Below, in pieces: positions 58,171 to 64,000 of a DNA stretch of 64,000 nt. Origin of the DNA: Fagopyrum homotropicum (taxonomy: Eukaryota > Streptophyta > Magnoliopsida > Caryophyllales > Polygonaceae); NCBI GenBank assembly GCA_033239125.1, contig BSWB01000001.1:29353501-29417500 (forward strand), written 5' to 3'. Below the pieces are notes generated by a model, which saw only the letters and a list, made by a program, of their open reading frames with translations, searched no databases and was not told the origin of the DNA. Every line of letters starts with the position of its first letter. The stretch's first letter is position 1. The position numbers and the translations under genes are program-made.

Positions 58171-59849
58171 TGTTCTCCACTTAGCGTGCGTGCAAATAAG
58201 CTTTAAATTTATAAAACTAGAATCAAGCAAGCGAACCCGCAGTGTACGGATCGACGTAGTTAAGCAAGAATTCCAGAGTATCGAACAAAGGGATTTGGGG
58301 GTTAAATCCAGTTATAAATCGTCAAGCAAGTAAATGTATGAGCTTTGCAAATATATTGGGAAAACAGCAACCCTAAAGATCCAGGTATCTAATTGTGGCA
58401 ATCGATTCAAGATATACTAAAGAACTAAGGACAGAGTTAAGAGTTGCAAAGGTATGCTAAGGTAAAGCAATGTACGGTGAAGTTCCAAGGCTTCATATGA
58501 CTTATCTAAAGGTACTCTCTATAAAGGTTGTTGAGGCTTCAGTATAGAAAGGATGTAAAGACAAGAATTAATCTCAAATACCCAAACTTGTAACCCAAGG
58601 ATCAAGACTAACTAAACCGATTAAGGTTGTGACACTCGAAATCGAAGTAGAGGTTGTTGAGGCTTCACTACTACCTAAAAAAGGCAAGCCAAGACTAAGT
58701 TAAAGCAAATCTTTAACTTTGGATTAAAGTAAAAGCAAGGTTCGTAAACTGAAGTAAATTACGGTTGGATCATGAGATTCCACGGCCGAGGAACTCAAGA
58801 ACACACCGTGATTTTGGTTCGTCGGCCATCCTCTCTAACTCTCAGGGTCCAATCTGTTTACGATCGATCTATCATCATCTAAGCCACAACTATCAACCCT
58901 TCACCTTAGAATTGCTAAAGGGTTTTAGCCAATAACAGTCATTATGATATCAAATTCAAGATTTAAAAGAATGAAAGATGAAAACCTTCGAAAACCTTTG
59001 ATAAATCTCAAATCATTCTCAATTCACAAACAAGAATAATGATGTATAACAGATTCGGAATAACACAAACCAATCATGATCCTTGATAAAAACAAAGAAC
59101 GGGATGTCAATCCGCCTTCTAATCAAACCTAAGGACAAAGCGTAGCTTCCAAATCTTCAACTCTTCGCAAATCTCCGTTGTGAAATAGCAATCTCCACAC
59201 GTCCAAATTGAAACCCTAGGCACATGCAATAAGCGTAGGCAAAGTCTAAGCAGAGGTGACGGAATCTCTCTCTTCCCGTCCTTTTATAGGACAAGATAAA
59301 ATATGAGTCCAGCCCATTGTGTAAAAGATCATGGCTTCAAATTGTATGTTAAAAGATTACCTAAACCACGGTTTCCTAAGATTCCACGCCCGTGGTTTAG
59401 AGCGTGGTTTAGAGCGTGGAATTTCATCACGGTTGCTTCATATCTTCCACGGCCGTGTAAGTCACTGGAGTGCTCCACGCTTGTGTTGCCAAAGTTCCAC
59501 GGCCGTGGTTTAGAGCGTGGACTCTAGTACGGCCGTATTTTAGAGCGTGGAACACAAGTAGCTCGTAATTCTCCTTTGTTTTGTATCATTCTTCATCCTA
59601 GCATCTTCCTTAGCTCCCTTCTAATGTCCTCAATCCTCGGACATGCTTAATTCATCTCCATTCTCCTTCAATCCGTTCGGTTTTAGCTCTTATTCGCCTA
59701 CAATCAACACAAAGCTTTATGTAGACCTCTATATCGACAATATAGATAAACTAGCTCACAATTGCTTCAATGCTTTAACAATGACCACCAATATGGATGA
59801 AATACACTTAGAAAACGTGCCTAAAATACCACAATATTTCATGCTAACA
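58171..59849 (-). repeat. 5' LTR of E4 (1679 bp)
   Basis: It has the same length as the 3' LTR. TATA box at 59280-59290, palindromes at 59360-59555, triplet module near 58761-58818 (here with GGCCGAGG, a changed arm), and the TSD TACCT directly after 59849. Confidence 0.95.
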
Positions 59850-60589
59850 TACCTCTCTCTAATAATGCTCCTCATCTGCTCCCAATTGGTGACTCGGCTA
59901 CAAATGGTCCGCCACCAATAATGTGCCTGCTCTCTGAACAGCGTATGTACCAGCTCCACCTGTCGGTCCTCTGGGCAACATATTGACTCCAGTGTCGTCT
60001 CCACGTGCCCTATCCAATGCTCCACTTCCAACCCTATCTCCCCATCAAATGAAGGAACTTTCAAGGTGTTGAAAGCCTTCAACCACTAATTTGGCCTCGG
60101 TGTTATAGACCCAGCAGGATCCCTATCCACCTCAGCTCTCCTCTCAGGCACAACTAGCGCTTGAGTCACTCTCTGTGACACCTGAGCTGACCTAGCCGGT
60201 ACTGGCGGTACCGGGGCATGTCCCTCTGTCCTGGCAGCTTCCTCCATACGCTGGACGTATGCTTTGTACTCTTTGTACTCAGATGCCCCTATAGAGACAC
60301 GTCCTGATCCAGCCGAACGTGCTCCTTATGCTCCGAACATAGCAGCAGTCTCATTCCCGACCACGGGAACCACACTCTCAGCGACCTCCTCCACTCCAAC
60401 ATATGGCATGCTCACTGCTGGTGGATCCTCTCGAGGATCTCGACCCCGACCTCTCGCTAATGGAGGTCTACCTCCACGGTCTCGCCGTCTAACCACATGA
60501 GTCCTATCGCCCCTACCCTGTCCAGCTGGAGGGAGAGGTGGACGACCTCTACCTTGACTAGTAGCTAGTGTAGCCCTAGTACGTGCCAT
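59850..60589 (-). pseudogene. C2 gag N-terminal part
   Basis: Minus strand. It starts MARTRATLATSQGRGRPPLP, an Arg/Pro/Gly-rich N-terminus. The capsid-like stretch EHWIGHVETTLESICCPEDR and HYWWRTI lies at 59870-60010. Stops interrupt it at 60326 and near 60090. E4 is inserted at 59850; the rest of gag continues at 46776. Confidence 0.8.
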
Positions 60590-60839
60590 CTGCACGAGTG
60601 ATAACAACTACAGTTATAATCTAGCTAATAAGTCAAGAGAGAGTAAAAACCTAAAGTCCATACTAAGCATACTGAGATCTGCGGTAGTAGAGGTGGTCAG
60701 CCGTACTTTCTATCCCAACCAGACTATGCATGAATTTTGAAAACCAAAAGTCTCTTTGAACAACTCAAATCCCTCTTTGGGTTCTTCTTATTCACGTATT
60801 CGGCCTTTTAGAAGATTTCAAGTGCCATTGTTGCCAACC

Positions 60840-60853
60840 TGGCTCTAATACCA
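60840..60853 (-). other. initiator tRNA-Met primer-binding site (C2)
   Basis: In element orientation TGGTATTAGAGCCA differs at one base from the common TGGTATCAGAGC plant chromovirus PBS. It lies a few bases after the LTR end TGTTACA. Confidence 0.75.
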
Positions 60854-60856
60854 TGT

Positions 60857-63254
60857 TGTAACACCCCGAATTCTCGGAACTCGGGAAGTTATTGGTTAGG
60901 ACCTCACAATGGGTCCCGACCTCAGTTTGACAACAATTTTACTGGGATCTTGCAACAAGACACAAATAAAGAAACTGAAATTCATAAAACCATATTTTAA
61001 AAGAAATGAATGCAACACAACGTCTAACAGCCAAAAGCTTAAGAACATAAAAGTCTAACTGTCTTTATACGATAATAGAAACAATAATGCAAAAATCCAA
61101 CCCCACTCTAAGGAGTACGGAGACCCGGCTGACCACTACTTCCGGATCACTCAATTGCTGCTCTAACCTGTGATAAATCTAAACAACACAACAAAACAAC
61201 CGTTAGCTAGTTATCTAAACGTTAGATAAATGAAAATAGCACACACACACAATAGCAAACTAAACACACATCATGCTTTCAAACAATCCATTTATTATAT
61301 TTACTTAGGTCATTCACTGTTACTAATGATACTTATTTTGTGACACGATGGATTCCCAAACCTCGCCTCCGCCCCCGTGTAACCATCACGAATGGATCCG
61401 ATACATCTCACCTTGTACCTGTATGGCCTGGGTATAGAGAACCTCCCAATCTCCTGTCAGAGTTAGGCAGTGATGTCACTAAGGTCTGACTTTGGCTTAA
61501 GGTCCGACTTTGGCTTAAGATGTGAGGCTCGAATAAAAATATAAAAATTACGAAATAAATCTCTAGGTCCTCTATTATATACATACTACTCATAGGAGCA
61601 AAGATCTCTCAAAAACACTCAACAACAACTCTTACAAAAATCTCCAAATATGGTTCCAAAATCCATAATTCTATACTTAGCCAATTTCTGAGTTCTTTCC
61701 CAAATAACTCAACTAGCCTACTTTGAGCTCCTGTAGATCCAGACCTAACTGTTGGATCGGTCTCAACTTCTGATATGCTAAACTAGGTATATCCTTCTAT
61801 GTCAAGCTAAATATTGAACGGTGAAAGATTTGTTTAAGGTATCGAAATATGGATTCAAACATGCTTGCTCAATACTGTTTTTCCTAATGCTAACAAGTGA
61901 AAGTAAGGTTGTCTAGAGTTCGAGTCTTACCTCCGACGTCTCTCCGGGTTATTTATCAACACTGAGGTCCCTAGTTCAAGTCCTTCACTCAATGAAACGG
62001 CACTACTGGATCAAAACCTAGTCTATCGTCTCATAGATTAAGTGTAGGTTGAGTTACTCACTCACCTTCTGATGGTTGTAGGGGACTGTCTACGCTGACT
62101 TGTTGGCTAGGGGAGGTGTGCTTCTTGCTGTTTGTGAGGGGAGGAACTGGTTGGTGTGAAGCCTAGCAACTCTCGACTACTGCAGACAAAGAAGACTCGT
62201 TGTAGACAATGGATCGATGATAGGAGATAGTTAGAGAGGGTAGCACTTTTACCTTTTATGCTGGAACGTAGGTGTTGAGGGAGAGGCTTCCACGCTCGGC
62301 TCGACGCTGCTCCACAGTGGCTCTCTTGCCTTCTGATTTGTAGGGGTTGATGCACTTGTTTTCGGTGTGCACGTGAGCAGATCCTACGCTGGATTGGTTC
62401 CCGATAGACGGGTATCGCTGGCTGGTATGAGTCAGGGAACAAACAGGAGAGGAGTCAAGTGGTATTGGCGTGAAAGAGGGAGGAGATAGGGAGTAAGAGG
62501 GACAATTGAGACTCGAGACTTACCTCTGAAGAAGCTGCATGGAGAACCAAACTCCCCGACGGTCTGTAACATGTGTAGAAGGCTCCAACTTAGGCGATGG
62601 GGACTTGCTGTTGCGATGAAGGCTAGGTGTTAGATCTCGAGGCATAACGAGGACGATGGAGAAGGGATGAGATCTGAGAATGAATGTGCAAGTTGTACGT
62701 GCGCTCATTCCGTTAGAAATGGCTCTCATTAGGAAAGCGTAATGGTGGGGATTGTGAAGATAGGAGCGAGGGTAGAGCGGATCTGGGGACGTGTTGCTGG
62801 GAAGCAGAAGGAGAGGAGGCCCGTCTGTCCCTAGGCTGTGTGTCCTGGGCTGGAGCGAAGGATTCAGCAAGCAGCGAGGCGTATTTTGAGCTGCATGTCC
62901 TGGGTTGGAGCGAAGCAACAATGCACCATCCTGGGCTGCACGTCTTGGGCTGGAGCGAAGGATTCAGGAAGCAGCAAGGCATCGTCCAGGGCTGTCAATT
63001 GTTGTCTGGGCCTTGTCACAAGGTTGTCGGGCTTCGTCATGGTCTCGTCTCAACTTTGTCATGGTCTCGTCAAAAGACGTCGTTATGACTTAGATTAGGG
63101 TTTGATACAATTCCTCATTTTATGTGACTAAAAGAGTACATAAAATGATAGAATGTGTTCTAGTACAACCCTAGGTAGAACTAGGAAAGGGCAACGGATC
63201 GAAAAACCGGTTTTGACCCAGTATTAAACGGAAATAAAATTTCCGGGTATTACA
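60857..63254 (-). repeat. 5' LTR of C2 (about 2.4 kb)
   Basis: In element orientation it runs from TGTAATACCCGG (63254) to GGGTGTTACA (60857). Inside are a duplicated GACTTTGGCTTAAG (61475-61522) and a tandem repeat at 62844-62990. Short frames within (62107-62442, 62520-62982) show no protein family and are not called. Confidence 0.8.
62844..62990. repeat. imperfect tandem repeat in C2 LTR
   Basis: Three units share CTGGGCTGGAGCGAAG (the middle one CTGGGTTGGAGCGAAG) and two share GGATTCAG and AAGCAGC. Unit length is about 45-55 bases. Overlapping short frames come from this repeat. Confidence 0.7.
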
Positions 63255-64000
63255 ATATGATCAACCTGGTATTCGGCTCATATCCATCTCAATCAGACAT
63301 GAATGCCAATGCTTTGAAAAAGCTAAACAACAACTCAACAAAATCATACTCTAAAGATCTTGCTTCCTCATTTTCTCGGTCTCTCTAGCTTATTCTGGAA
63401 CTTGAGGTTAATAAGGATGTGCAATGTACGAAACCGCTATCCGTTTGGAATATGAATTACAATTTGTCTAATTCTAGGCCCAAGTTTTTGAACTCGACAA
63501 AGTCCGCAACAATGCTAAGCGATTGCTTCAATGGTATAATCACCCAAGACCAGTTTTGAGAGTGCCAAACTGATCAAAATTAAATCGGTTTAAAGAGTAC
63601 CAGGCTCACAACCATTTTCAATGGTATAATCACCTAAATCCTTTATAGATATGAATAATAATTTGGCTCACAGCCTACACAATCAAATATCATCAAATAT
63701 TACAGTGTATGAAGTATTGTTTTATTGCATCTGATTACTCGCTATCAGCTTCAATAGTATTACCACCGAAAAAAAATACTTACAAAATTATAAGGAGCAT
63801 CACTTCGGCTTCAATGGTATAATCACCAAAAAACAATCACTCCCGACAACATAAATGATCCCTCTATGAACCATCTTCTCCCTACAAATTATTTTTCTCT
63901 TATATATCAAGTTCTACACTTTTATTCATCTAGATAACCGTGTGTTGAAATCTTGTCTTTGAGGTTTGATGTAGTCGTTTGCTGGTGATTTCGTGCGTGT
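63255..64000. other. flank outside C2, with short dispersed repeats
   Basis: No gene is visible. CTTCAATGGTATAATCACC or a close variant occurs four times (63526-63544, 63616-63634, 63749-63767, 63809-63827). It is AT-rich. It may be the host sequence into which C2 inserted, or the edge of another repeat. The TSD of C2 would be the five bases ATATG at 63255. Confidence 0.5.

Larger units (their letters stand above)
46777..59849 (-). mobile_element. E4, complete Athila-like retrotransposon
   Basis: Two 1679-bp LTRs enclose a 9.7 kb interior, all on the minus strand. TACCT is present on both sides (46772-46776, 59850-59854) as the TSD inside C2 gag. The coding capacity is the best in the window: one 1843-residue gag-pol frame with damage only near its ends, and an ORF3 with one frameshift. 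It is the same family as E1. Confidence 0.95.

Noticed and set aside
60264..60500. Plus-strand frame over C2 gag
   Set aside because: Shadow of the minus-strand gag N-terminus, which has the family start MARTRATLATSQ.
62107..63098. Several overlapping frames in the C2 LTR
   Set aside because: They overlap on both strands of a tandem-repeat region in an LTR and show no protein motif.

Overview
This window is plant nuclear repeat DNA, most likely from an angiosperm and probably pericentromeric heterochromatin. No host gene can be supported. The evidence is Ty3/gypsy LTR retrotransposons primed by tRNA-Asp (Athila-like, with long LTRs and a third ORF after pol) and by initiator tRNA-Met (chromovirus-like), inserted into one another. 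LTR pairs, target-site duplications (TSDs) and reading-frame continuity were read by eye; no identity values were computed.

Layout, outermost first. C2 is a minus-strand chromovirus. Its 5' LTR (60857-63254), PBS and gag-PR-RT lie in pieces at 59850-60853, 45051-46776 and 42655-43218. Three insertions split C2: E4 (minus, 46777-59849, complete, TSD TACCT), a solo LTR (43219-45050, TSD CCATA) and E3b (plus, 31498-42654). The 5' LTR of E3b is interrupted by E3a (plus; right part 25257-31497, left remnant 11653-12143). E3a is split by E2 (plus, 12144-25256, complete, TSD ACCTC). On its left E3a abuts C1 (plus chromovirus, 5200-11652), and C1 abuts E1 (plus, 1-5199). The missing left halves of E1, C1, E3a, E3b and C2 are expected beyond position 1, so the picture needs no deletion. 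Positions 63255-64000 are the only candidate non-element flank.

The Athila-like elements share one plan: LTR, tRNA-Asp PBS, gag-PR-RT-RNaseH-IN, a short conserved hairpin after pol, a spacer with a TATA box, ORF3 (a non-membrane protein), about 1.3 kb of structured 3' noncoding DNA bounded by two stem-loop plus polypurine modules, then the 3' LTR. E1 keeps an intact ORF3. E4 has a nearly intact gag-pol. E2, E3a and E3b carry stops or frameshifts, and E3b has lost its integrase.

The most unusual signal is a set of dispersed palindromes. Every Athila-like family here has copies of a short palindrome with a shared core, CGGCCG or a near variant, but with arms specific to the family: CCA/TGG in E1, E4 and the solo LTR, AAAT/ATTT in E2, CCT/AGG in E3a and E3b. 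Copies sit at matching places in all families: upstream of the LTR TATA box, in the downstream half of the LTR, upstream of an internal TATA box before ORF3, just before the ORF3 start codon, and inside the gag-pol coding region between protease and RT. This looks like a family-specific cis-regulatory code, possibly read by the ORF3 protein; that last step is inference.
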